64,000 nt of DNA, taken from Mycteria americana (taxonomy: Eukaryota; Chordata; Aves; Ciconiiformes; Ciconiidae). The stretch is from the NCBI RefSeq assembly GCF_035582795.1, contig NC_134367.1:20440062-20504061 (forward strand), written 5' to 3'. Shown here in pieces: positions 1-12,017 of this stretch. The translations under genes and the position numbers were made by a program. The notes below the pieces were generated by a model, which was not told where the DNA came from, searched no databases, and saw nothing but the letters and a program-made list of their open reading frames with translations. Position 1 is the stretch's first letter. The number at the start of each line of letters is the position of its first letter.

Positions 1-149
1 CTCACACAACTCTGACTTGAAATGCCCTCTCATTTTTACTCCAAAGCACTGATAATGTTTCTTTGAAAGCAGTTTTTTAAGCAGTGCACTTACTTTCTAG
101 AAATTAATCAAGCTATTCCCTGCTTGGCATGTGAGCATCAAGAAATACT

Positions 150-640
150 ACATCTTACTGGTTTTCTACATCTACCAGATCAGCAAAGTCAAAAATACAA
201 AGATGGATTTGACATGATTTGTTCTTGACAAATCCACAATGACTCTCTCCATCACTTTATTATCTACTTGTTGCCTTTACTTAATTGGTTAACCTCTTGC
301 TCTGGTATCCCAGTTAAGCTGCCCAATGTGTAACTTCCTTTTTTCTTTTTTTTTTTAAATACAGGTACTATGTGAAAACTTCCCTAGGGCTCTGAGACCT
401 CTTGATCCTCCAAAAGCGTCTAAAGACAATCACTAACAGTTCAGCAATTGCTTTGGCAACTTTCTTAAGTATTCTGCATCAAATTTCACCTGACCCTGCT
501 GACTAGAACATTTCTAACTCATCTAAATATTCTTTAACCTGCCCTTTCTCTCTTCTGGCCTGTAATTCTCTTCCCCTGTTAAAATTAATTGCACCAAAGA
601 TCTGATTGTAATTAACCTTGAGACAGTAAATCTTTCAGCC
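150..640 (-). mobile_element. Ancient CR1 LINE remnant (reverse-transcriptase region)
   Basis: Read on the minus strand, this stretch retains pieces of a CR1 ORF2 reverse transcriptase. At 206-241 it gives HCGFVKNKSCQ, which matches the CR1 RT block usually seen as QHGF-K-KSC-TNL. About 490-640 matches the segment preceding the RT fingers, including a degenerate form of the CR1 stretch around a 'FKSAGPDE' block. The frames are broken by stops and shifts. The match rests on remembered family sequence rather than an alignment, so the edges are approximate. It is old and non-functional. Confidence 0.7.
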
Positions 641-2130
641 TTTCCTATTTCATCACAGCAGACAAAAGCTTTTTCCGTCAGATTAAAAAGAAATACGATA
701 TCTATATAGTACCAGCACCTCAGTAAAGCATTGTCATGATGCACCACCAGGCATTTGTCCTCTGGGTAGTCCAAATGCAGTTGTGCTCTCCAATGATGCT
801 GCTGGATTTGCAGGCCTGACCCCACTCTCTGCTGATTAACACTGATTGTTGTGCCAGGACCACGCGATGCCTCCACACCCCTCCACAATGGCATTTTTCC
901 CAAGTGGACACTTAAAAGGGCAGAGATACCACACACAGAGTGTTGTAGGAGATTCTTTGCAGCATATGCCTCCCCTGGCAGCCTAAACCCTTTCAGAAAG
1001 GCCCCCAAACCCAGATTTTGTTTCACAAAAAAAAAGACAGGATTTTTTTTCTCTTTTGCATTAAGAAGTTGTTTATGTTATAAACACATTTATGCTCTGA
1101 ACATACCTTTCACTAAGGAAAGGCCCCTTGGGGTCTTCCTGTCCAAAAGAGAAACAGCACTATGCTTGCAAGACTTTCTGCCATGAGCACATCATAACTC
1201 TTCCAGAGACGTTTTGGGTAGTACTCTCCTTTTCTTCTCACCCCCATGAGCTATCTTGTCCTGAGAGCTTCAGGCTTGCCCTCAGATCTTCCCATCTCCC
1301 CATCTGAGTTCTTGCAGTCTCCATGCAAAAGGAACCTTCTTCTTTTTCCTGTCTCCTAGCTCACAGATTTAGATGAAGGGTTGAGGACCAGCTTATAAAA
1401 ACCCTGTACAGTCCTAGCTAGAGCTGGATTACTGGAAGATGTTTGATTTTACATTTATAATCAGGAAGTCTGTAACCTTTTTAACACATTCAATACAGTA
1501 TGTTCCCATCCGGGTTACGGAGCACACCCACGGTGCCTCTCTGTCGAGCTTTTGCTGCTGAAACTGGTCAAGCAAGACACTCTGTGCATGGAAGTCACTG
1601 AAATGGTCTCGGCCATGGCTGTGCTTGTGGTTTCTTCTTTCTGCTGCCCATTGTCTCTCCTGGAGGTGCTATTTATTGCTTTGCAGCACAGACTAGGAAA
1701 GGCGAGCATCACAGGTGGCAGGGAAGGAAGAAACAATGCAGGCAATTATTATTCTCTCTCTCTCATGCAAGAAAGAGAGGTAAGAAGAAATTCAGCTTGC
1801 CTCTAACATAGTGATCATAACTGCCAGCTTGGGAAGGGGAGAAAGGAGAGTTATTTTCTGCAGACAGAGCACTGATTTTTTTTCCTGAGTGTGACTCATG
1901 AGTCAGTACCACACTGGGCTGCGTGATAGAAGGGGCATCTGGATCTACCATGTGACAAAAAGTCACTTGTGGCAGGTCATGCTCTTCTAGTGGAGGTCAC
2001 ACCTCCTTCACAACCTCATATAGCCTCTCTTCATAACCTGACATGACAAGCACAGCTGGTCAGCAAGGGAAACATCTGAGTGGCAGCTCTACATAATGGG
2101 GATTTTGGGGTGGAAGCTCCTGAGATTTGA

Positions 2131-2290
2131 TGGGTGGGATTCATCTGATCAGACAGAAATGTCTGCATTTTAGCTTGTCACCTTGGTCTCACCTTAGGGC
2201 AAAGGAAAGAAACGAGAAGTCAGAACAAGGAACACTCCCATCCCAATTTAGACATCTAAAATAGGACAGATGAATCATACCCTGAATGCA
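2131..2290. repeat. Unnamed dispersed repeat, copy A
   Basis: This stretch shares two ordered blocks with 42,291-42,430: a 'gggattca' block near the start and an exact 16-base block, ctaaaataggacagat, at 2,256-2,271 (42,400-42,415 in the other copy). The spacing between blocks is similar in both (about 125 and 109 bases). That suggests two diverged copies of one old interspersed repeat. The family is not identified. Confidence 0.4.
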
Positions 2291-3467
2291 CTTATTTCTC
2301 CCCACAGACTGTAAAGAGAGACAGTGTGACTAGCTCAGATGCAGATATCTACAGTGCTGATGTTTAAAACTAGAGGAGACAACTCTCACCCAGAAAACCT
2401 GAGCCGAGGGTTCTGGCAAACCAGCAGCAGTCAGAGGAGCAAGGGGATCTGGACACCTCAAATTAAAAGTCTCCGTTTAGGTGTTGGCCTATGTGCATGG
2501 AGCATAAGCTCTCAGAGCTGGCAGAAATCTCCTGTCAAAGCTGTCAGTGGTAATTAGCAGGAGGCTAAACTGATCATCATGATGGGCTCAATTCAGCTGC
2601 CTCACACAGAGGCACCTAGTGCCCTTTGAGGCACCCCAAGACATCCAAGACATTCAGCAAATTTATCCACTGTCCTCTGTTCAAGGGATGCAAAAATTTG
2701 ACCTTAGCTAGGCAAAACATCTACCAGGCTAGGTTGTCTACAGTACTGGTGCTCCTAGCACAGTAAACCCTATACACTGTCACTTACAGCAGGTGAACCA
2801 TCCTCTATTAGGAGACTGGCAATGAAGTCAGGGATTGAGAACATGCAAAGCAACCTGTAAGAATAAGCTAAAAAACAGTACCTAATTTGAAGAAACCTTT
2901 TTAAAAAATCAGTTCAGGGTAATTAAGGGTAAAAAAGGCTCGCCAAAAGCTAAAAAAGTAAGGAACTGCCCAGTTAATTATGCCCCATGATTGCTTTCTC
3001 TCAATCTTTTTTACATGAAATATTACTTTCTTCTTTTCTAGACTAATTTCATACATAATACCTTAGTTAATATTGATTTCCACTGTGTGTTTGTCTTTGA
3101 TGTCTTTTCATTTTCATTACATACCTAGCCATAAACCTAGTCTGCATAATCATTATCATATTCCCTAAGATCTTCAAAAATTTCATAACAGGTTTAAATA
3201 TTCCTCTCTGTAGTCTTATGACAAATGATTTTTCCCTGTCTGCTCACTATTAAAAAAGGATTTCTGTGAAAGCACTGATCTGTAGCCTCCAATCACACAT
3301 ATACATTACTTGTTTAAATAGCAGAGAAGGCCGTTTTTTTTGCCTATATCCCATCTCAGCATAAACAGGGTAAAGAGTAAGGGAAGCAAAATACAGCCCA
3401 TAGGAAAAGGCATAAAACATTGTATAAATGCAAACATAAAGCATGCAGCATGCATCCAGCAGAAAAG

Positions 3468-3493
3468 GTGGGATGCACAGGTGGGATGCACAG
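3468..3493. repeat. 13-bp tandem duplication
   Basis: Two perfect adjacent copies of gtgggatgcacag occupy 3,468-3,480 and 3,481-3,493. This looks like a simple local duplication, and no function is suggested. Confidence 0.9.
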
Positions 3494-6400
3494 GACTCTG
3501 TATTGCCCGACTCTGCCAATGCCCATTCTGCTCCCAGGAGAACCAGGACAATGCTGAGTGGTTTTGAAAATTCTGTCTTCATCCCTGGTTAGTAATCTCG
3601 ACAAGGGCAGAAAAAGGCATGGGATCAGTGTGGGATTAAGTAAAAAAAGATCAAACATCACTTACAGTCAAATCACAGCGAAGCTGATTCAAAGAGACAT
3701 GTATGGAAAATGTTCTCTTCTAGGATAAGAGGTAATCTAATGGTCCCTTTTCCCTGCAGCCAGCATACCATCAACTGGACATCACAGAACAGATGAGTTG
3801 TTCTGTGAGCAATGGGGCTGAGAAAGGCTGGTTTCCTACAGTATCTGCCACTATTATCTCAAGTCTTCACTGCCTAAAAAGGACAATTTCCAATCAAATC
3901 TTTTCCTGCGGTTAGGATTTTGTGTAGTCTGTCTCCAAGATGACTCTTTGGTGTTTAACAACAGATGAGTTCACACTGCAGCCATTTCCTGAGGAGGGAC
4001 TGAGGGAAATCTTTGTTCATTACCCACTTACATCTTTACACAAAATGTTTAAAAACTTCAGATCCCTGAGACCTTCTGTCACACCTGGTTGAAAATGGCT
4101 AAAAGGTTCAAAAGTTATTAGGAGGAAATACGGCATGCAATCGCATTCGCCTCGTTCTTCGAAAACCGGGCTAACACTGGTGATAGGAGCAGCCAATGCC
4201 TGAGGCAGGCACGGCTAGATAATGATTTGCAAGTGGCACCAGAAACGGAGACTTGGGCCCGTGTAAAAGTGGCCAAAGGTAAGGCCCACAAAGCACGAGA
4301 GCCGGTATCCCTGGTGTCAGCTAATGGTGGACATGCCACAGCACAGCCTGCTGTCAGCAAACCCAGGCCCTGCTGTATCTGACCTATAAGGTCAATGGAC
4401 ACTGACTTCTCATCTGTTAGCAACCAGCCCATTTCGGTTTAATTTAAAATCATGAAGCAGATTTGTCTCGTGGGTTAGATTTGTTGATCTTCAATTTACT
4501 CTAAAGCAAAAACTGTCCAGACTTAAAGGAGATTCATCTTAGTTAATAGTATAAAACATATTTTCAAAAATCCATTTTAAATTGCTTATGATTCAAAACA
4601 ACGGCACAGGCAAATCAATTTCCAAGATAATACAGTATGGAATATATAACAAAAGTATATAATTAACTTCCCTTGTGGGTCTGGTGAGATACAAAAGGAA
4701 GAGAAGCTTTAAGAAGAAAACTGACACTGTGGAGACCAGGACAGTAGTCTCAAAGAGTATTTTTTAAAAAGTGATGTTATCATTAAGTGTTAGGCATGGT
4801 GTCAACACATCAGCTGCAATGCATTTATGCTTTTGCAGTGCAAAGTTAAGGGATCCAGAATTTATCTTCCACTTTCAGGAGCTTCTGAATGGTAAGACAT
4901 AGCCAAAAATCAGCACAAAAAAGGAATTGCCTACATCAAGGTCAGCTATAGACTTTCTGCTAATCCAGCTGGGGATATTTAGAAGAGATATTGAACTTTA
5001 CCTAAATAATTCACAAGTTCCTTATATTACATTTTTTTATCTAGAGGACAAGGGAAGTGATGCTGGGGAAGAAGCAGGGAATGGGATTAAATAAAACAAG
5101 CTGGTATGTATATGTGCAGGGCACTTCGTAATAAGGAAGTTAGTATTTTGCATTTTTATACCTTCTTTTATTTCAGTGTGTACTACAACACAGTGAACTG
5201 AACGTATTGCTCAATTTCCCTCTTGCAGAATGTTTGTCTGTCCTTATCATTCCGATCCTACTAAAGAATGAAGCAGGAACAAAGTTGGATTTGTGGCTCT
5301 TTAGATTTGCAACAAATCTTTTCTTCACTAGAGGGCACCCGTCTACTCCTAGGAATCAATGTTGAGTATGGCAAAAAGCAAAGGTTTAATTTTCATAGAA
5401 TAATATAAAATGATAGAGGACTTATTCTTTATGTTGAATGCTTTTACTGCTTCTTTGTTTTCTGCATCATACCCCTTGTGTACTTTCAAGGGTAAAGTTT
5501 CCCAACATACATCTACTTCAACTATGTTATATTCAGTATTTGTGTCACAACTCATTATAGCCCAGAAATTTGCATGAGAGATGTATCCATTACACCAGAT
5601 CAGACTTTGAATAACAGTGGTCAGAATAAATTATAAACATCAAAATACCTCTCTCTATCTTTCTTTCTGAAATAAGTATAAATCTAGCATTTATGAAGAT
5701 ACTGTGCCAAATCCTCAGCAAGTATAAATCAATTTGGCTTCACTGAAGCTGATTGATGCCAGGTGAAGATCTGCACCTGCAATTTAGATGCTGGCCTGCA
5801 GAGCACAGCTTGACTTGTTTTCTTTTTCTGAACTCCGAGGCATGATAATTGAACTCATTTGGGCACACTTCTCACTTCTTAGTCAAAACTCCCACCTGGG
5901 CATTGGACTTAAAATCAGTGCACATCTCTTTGTTATAAATCAAAATAATCTTTTCACAAAGAAGGGAAGAAAGCTGACTAAAGACTTCAGAGCTGGGAAA
6001 TCAGTTGTTCAATACCACATCAGTGGTTGCACTCAATATCACGGTAAGTCTAATGCAAGCAGAAGAAAACTACTGCTCGGCTCCATCATTTTGCCTCTTA
6101 CTGCCACTAGATGATAGTATGGTAACGCACGTATCGTTCAGCTGCACACCAGACCTTCCATTGCTGAATTCTTGCCAGTATTCACACTTTTATATGTAAA
6201 GAATATACAGAAAGGCATCAATACTACATAGCTAGCCTTTGACTAGCAGTGCTTAATTATATCCCCAGTGATTTCATATATTAATATACCCAAAGAGTAG
6301 TGGATGCTATTATTTGGCCATAGACCCAAACTGGGCTTTATTTAGACACAGACATTATGCTAAACTGGTCACCTCCCTCTATTTTTGTAGCTACCCATCC

Positions 6401-9400
6401 AGAGCTATAGTGAGACATTTTGATGGAAAGGGCAGGATAATTATGTTTCCCTAGCAGGAAGCAGGAGGATGGCTGGAGGTAACATTTACATTCCGCCTCA
6501 TGGGCGTCCCACTCACTGCCGGTTCTGCACATCCACTCGCCGCTTCTCCCACCTTTTCCATTTCATGCTCTCCCTCTTGAGAGGACTTCCCTCCTCATCC
6601 AATTGAAAAGCTCCCGGCTAGGAGGAGACAGGCATCCAGAAAAACACCTTGAGCACACAGCTATCATCCTCTCCACAAACCCCTTCTCTCCCAATTCACA
6701 TAGTTTGTACTCTCCTAACACAGCAAAATTAAAAACAAACTGTTCTTTCTCTCAGCTGCTTTGTAAAGTAAATAGTCAAAACCCTCCACTGCACATTTTT
6801 TTCCCTAAGTAAATCATAAGACTCTGGTTTCTTTTTACCCACAATAGCAAGGTCAGTTTTCCTCTCAGTAGGCTGGACTGCCTCTCCCCAACCAGGAATA
6901 TGCACCCCAGGGAATGGGTTGAGTAGCCAGCTCCAGTCCTGCACAATACCTCTCACATCACGGGGCAGTTTCACAGACACACTTTCATTTCACGGAGCCT
7001 TTCCAGGTCCCCCCGGTGGACAAAAAAACCATCTCTTGGTCCGTAACCTGTGGCAGACAGGTTGAGTGACATGGACCTGTTGGCACCAGAAGGCAAGCCA
7101 AAAACTGAAAACCAGGATCTCCAGTGAAAAGAGATTGACCCTTGGGACAAATCCATGCACACATTTATCTATGGAGCTAAGTGACCAGAATGCTTGAAAA
7201 TAAAGGCTAAGGGGAAGCAGTCCAGAAAGTGCAAGGGGTAGAGTCGTATATAATCAGTATTTGCATTGTAGGCTAATTTTCTACTCTAGGATTTGATTCA
7301 GCCACCAGCATCACAAGTCACGGAGTTTCCCCTAAACACTACATCTGGATACAGACCTAGGGGAAACCTCGAATTTCTGCTTTACTGGAAATTTGGTTAC
7401 TTTGACATCTTTTTGGTTTAATTCAGGATGAAAGTATATTTGTAAGATTTTCATATTTAAAAATGCTTGTATTTGTTTTATCTTATTTAATAATTGGACA
7501 CTTGTAATAGTGCATAAACTGCTAGTTATACGGCATAATACTTAAATGAATCATTTTCATAATCAGTAAGAATATATTCTACTTTATGTTGGTTGAACTA
7601 TCTATTGCTTTGTATTCAGAGTGTTTACAGTGTCATAGCAGTCCCAGAAGGAGAAACCGATTCGAGCGTCAAAGTCTTTCAGTATGGCAAACAGCAGAAC
7701 TCTCAAAAAGATAACTTGTTCCCATTGGAAATAAAGACATAAAGAATAAAGTAAAATATTTCAAGCATTATAGTGAACACTGTTACTGACATGGTGTAAA
7801 ACATATTAACAATAAAATAAAAATTAAATCCCTTTACAGATCAAAACGAAGCTTCAGAACTCAGAAATAAAATTCTGAAAAATTCCAAAAGGAAGTATCT
7901 TGAAAAATGTCTGCTTCAAAACTTCTTTGTACATTCTGAACCTTCATCATATTTGACAATAAAAATGGTTTTAATTTCATCTTATTTCACTTTTCATCAA
8001 AAACTGTAACAAAAGAAGTCCAACCAGCTGCTATTTTGGAAGGCATACTTGAACAGGCATTTCCTGAGCTTATGAAAAACGAAGCACTCCATTTTACTTA
8101 TATGAATAAGGATGCTCTATATCCCATGTATAAATATTAATTTTTTACAGTTCTTCTCTGTGACATAAGACAGTTTAAAACTCACAGCCAGGTAGAAGTT
8201 CTGCTGCTAACCTGCAACCTGTCACAAACCCATATTTTCAGGGATAATCACGTCAGCTGTCAGGGCACAGCAAGGACCAGCCGGTCCATGAGGGATGGCG
8301 AAGCAGGAGCCGAGCAGGATAACAAGGCAGGTGGGAGCATCACCTTCCACCAAGGAGCCAGGATGCGGAGTGGCAAATCCCGTGAAGCGGCGATCGGGGT
8401 CAGACGTCGTCCAGTGCTCTGCCGGGACACCCACAGCGACGCAGGGCTCTCACTGGCAGTGCAGCTCCCCTTGGACTCAGCCAGCTAAATGCTTTACCTT
8501 TGCCAAGTCATCTCCTAGAAGGGGGACGCACGTCTGGCCCTGACATCAGTAATACAACAACACAGCCTTCGCAGCTAAAGGTGTGGAATGTAGTTGAATG
8601 AAATATGCATTTATGAGAAGAAGTCATTCAAGAGCATGCATGGGTGACTATATTAAAAAAGCCCTGTTATTGTTGCCTTCTTAAAATGCACCAATATGCC
8701 CCTTAATTAAGAATAAAATAAATAAGGGCTATGGGGAAATATTTATGAGGAAAAATCATCCATCAAAAGTAAAGGAGATAAGAACAGTCTGGGAAACCTC
8801 AGTGCATGCTCGCCAGACAGACGTGTTCCAAAGGCTCCCGTAGAGCCACACAAGATGAGTAATGATATTACAATGCAGGTTTTAATGCACATGGAAAATA
8901 CCCCAAATAAAACTAACTTATCATGTGATTTTTCCCTAAAACAATAGCTCCAGATTCCGCTGAGAGTAATGGAAATCTTACCATGCACGTCAGCAGGCTT
9001 CGTGCAGGCTGAGCGCTACATACAACATTGATTTCTGCCTCCAGCAAAGGTCCACCTATGGGGGCCAGCAACTGGAGGATGAAAGAAATGATGAAGGGCT
9101 CATTCATTTCCAATCCCTCCATCATTTCTTGCCCAGTTCCTCGCAGGCACAAATATCAGATATGCAGTCTTTGCTCCTTGCAGGACAGCTAGCGACCTTA
9201 CACACTAGCCTTGTTCCCCTTGCCCAAATGGTGAAATAAGGACTGTTGCAGCCTTATGCAGAATGTACAGGGTTCTGATGATACAACTGATGTCCTTTCT
9301 ATCTCGTATATCAAAAATGTATCCTAAAGAACACGAAAACTGGGGGAAATAAATGTTTTTTCCATTGCCTTTATTTTTCATCTTAAATTTTAATAGAAAC

Positions 9401-10030
9401 TGGGACTCCTTAAATGCTCTACACATCAAGGCAATCTTTATAAACATGGTGTGACTTGCAGCTAAAATAGGAGCATCTGGCATCTGAAAAAGCTTCCCAC
9501 CTCCTCAAAAGGCCTCTCTTCATGTTTCTGAGGAAATCGAACATTACAACAGAGACTTGCAAAACCTGGGTGAAAAATAAACAGTTAGCAACTTCAGCAC
9601 ATACATAATGAGGGAGCTCCAGATATCTGCAACTCAGATTTGGACTGTTTTAATATAGCTGCAATGATCTGACAAAAGTATGTTGGAAATTTAAATGGTT
9701 TCTGAGGATTTGTACAGCAGGCAGGAAACAATCATGATATTCAAAAGGCGCTATTCTAAACAAACCAACTGCTCCACTGGAATTGTTAGCTCCCTGCAAA
9801 TTCTGTAAAGAGTCTTTGAATATTAGTGTAGAACCATATTCACATTATTTAATAGATTTCAATATACAGTTGGAAGGACACCTAAAATATAGGTATCATA
9901 CCTACCTTCATTAGAAAGAAAGTAAAGCAATCAAAGGACTGTTCGTTCCTTAGAGTGATGGCTCTGGAGCTGGGCTGATAATTCAAATACTCTAAGAATT
10001 TGCTACTGATCTTCAAAATTAATAGCAAAC

Positions 10031-10049
10031 ATATATATATATATATATA
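10031..10049. repeat. (AT)n microsatellite
   Basis: An uninterrupted AT dinucleotide run of 19 bases lies in AT-rich intergenic DNA. Confidence 0.95.
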
Positions 10050-11048
10050 ATGGATTCAAATTCACAGAGTAAATATAGCAAGCAAAATTGTTTGTTTTCT
10101 TAGGTATATAATAATAGCATCGCATCAAATATTGTCAGGCTCTGTGGATATGAACGGAATTGTATGGTCATTGATTGTTTATATACCATGGCACTGTACA
10201 GTTGATATGAGTTGGTCTTGCCTTGCTGTAGGGAAATCTCTGGGACCACATGCCACATCCACTGTGGATATCCTGTAGATGAATCTCCCGTAATGATCAG
10301 ATATGTATTTTGATTACTATGTTGTACGAAAGATCATTTCTCCTTAAAAATCATCTTAAAACACTGTGCAAGGTATTCCTGAAAAAATACAGTCAGAGAT
10401 TTTGCAGTCATCTTTCTATGCCTAACAGCAAGATAAGATGTCACGCAACTGGCTCTTAGGAAGATCCAAAGTAATTCATCATTTCCTTTGTGAAATTATG
10501 TTGCTGTTTTTTTAAATATACATCTCATTTTCCATCACATGCAATTGTAAATTGGGTACATAAATTATTTGTGCAAAATCACTTATTTCTGCTATATACA
10601 TAATCAGGAAAATTTTGGAAACTTTTCCTGCTTTTCAGGGGGTCATCCTTACAATCTGAGTAAACATGGAAGCTGTTTTCCTACCAAAAGGAACTACTAG
10701 CTAAACAACTGTTTTTATGAGATTCATTGTCTACTTATGAAGCCTGCCTTAAATTGTGGCAGGCTGGTATTCTGTTTGTTTTGTAACAAGATGCACCAAG
10801 ATCACCTTATACAAATGTGAAATGTGTTTACTTTAAGAAATAATTTGGGGCCTGAAATAGTTCATGCACTGAATCATTCTCAACTAAAGAATGCAGAAAA
10901 CCAAAATCTTACTTTTACCTTTAGCCAACCCCAAAACACCCATCTGGCAGGGATCCCTCTTTCAGTACTAAATTATAAGAACTTTGTCCTTCCTCCGCAC
11001 TAAAACTCAGTTTACTTAAGTGCCTCCTTGTCAAACATCTGTGAAGAG

Positions 11049-11054
11049 TTTAAT
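11049..11054 (-). promoter_or_regulatory. Candidate COLEC11 polyadenylation signal
   Basis: ATTAAA reads on the minus strand about 570 bases past the COLEC11 stop. No canonical AATAAA was seen on that strand between the stop and this point, so this is the nearest reasonable hexamer. Weaker variants such as TATAAA occur closer. The site is a guess based only on hexamer and distance. Confidence 0.3.
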
Positions 11055-11625
11055 AAAGAAACCTTACAAAATTGGTAGGACTCCTGATTTGTTGGTTTGC
11101 TTTGGCTGTTTTTCAAAAAAAAGTTGTAACACCTTCACATCCAAAAAACTTACAGTAATATTTGTGCTTATTAACTGGAGTATACAAAATATCTGCCTCG
11201 TTGCTGAAATATCCCTGTGGCACTACAAGCAATTAACATTTATAACTACAAATTTTGCTAAGATAAAAGAATATCAGGAATCTACTTCTTCAGAAATAAT
11301 CATTCTAACAACTAGAGGCCAAATTCTGCCTTCCCCTACAGTCATGCAATCACATTTGTTAACTGTTGTGAGGGCAGAATTTAGCCCCAAACCACATTTT
11401 TATCTAAATACATATATTTTCCTACAGAAAAAACAAGCTATGTCTTATCACTGCTCTTCCCTTCTGAAGGGTAAATACTGATATTTGAAATACCTAAATT
11501 GTATTTACAGCTGTACAACACTGATGCCACATACTTGCAAAATATCACTTGTACTCTATAAACATGGAGTAACTTGTACAATCGGCTTAAAAACTTTTCT
11601 TAAAATAAAGAAAGAGCAGACAAGC

Positions 11626-12017
11626 TTAGACATTTTCTTTGTCAAATTCACACACAAAATACATGGTAATATGACACGCGACATCATTCCACCCTCCAGA
11701 CGCCACCATCTCCACACAGTCCTCCTCGTCATAAGCATTGTTGGGCTCCCCACTGCGCCATTTGTTGAAGGTCTGCATGGGCGATCGGTCAGAATAGACA
11801 AAATTTCCCTCTTTCTCTAGGTCGTTAATCCCAATGAAAACTCTGGTGAGCCCGGCTTGGTTGATGTACGAGGCGATCAGATTGTTGGCAGTCTCGTCCT
11901 TGGGCATGCTCAGCGTCCCTCCTCTTCCGTGGCAGTAGAGCTGGGCTTCCTTGTATCTTTTCTCTTCCTTCACCAGCAGATATATCTTATTATCTGTCTC
12001 ACGCACACCAGCAACAG
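11626..12017 (-). CDS. COLEC11: COLEC11 last coding exon: C-type lectin domain
   Basis: This exon encodes residues 142 (split Ala) to 271 and the TAA stop at 11,626-11,628. The acceptor is a pyrimidine-rich CCCCCGCAG ending at 12,018. It carries the whole carbohydrate-recognition domain: [11 protein letters not shown] core, [15 protein letters not shown] calcium-site loop and GGWNDVACH motif, with all four canonical cysteines. Most collectins end in a CEF-like segment, and here the end is CEFDKENV. The open frame runs past the acceptor to 12,081, but the upstream part is intronic. Confidence 0.98.

Larger units (their letters stand above)
641..11048. other. Intergenic DNA downstream of COLEC11
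   Basis: No exon, RNA gene or intact repeat could be recognised here. Open frames are short, lack domain motifs and are not flanked by convincing splice signals. It contains a 13-bp tandem duplication (3,468-3,493), an AT dinucleotide run (10,031-10,049), a CpG-dense patch near 4,130-4,330, and one member of an unnamed dispersed repeat (2,131-2,290). Composition is mostly AT-rich. Confidence 0.6.

Noticed and set aside
523-1026. 167-codon minus-strand open frame
   Set aside because: Its C-terminal part overlaps the ancient CR1 remnant, and the rest has no recognisable motif, splice context or family match.
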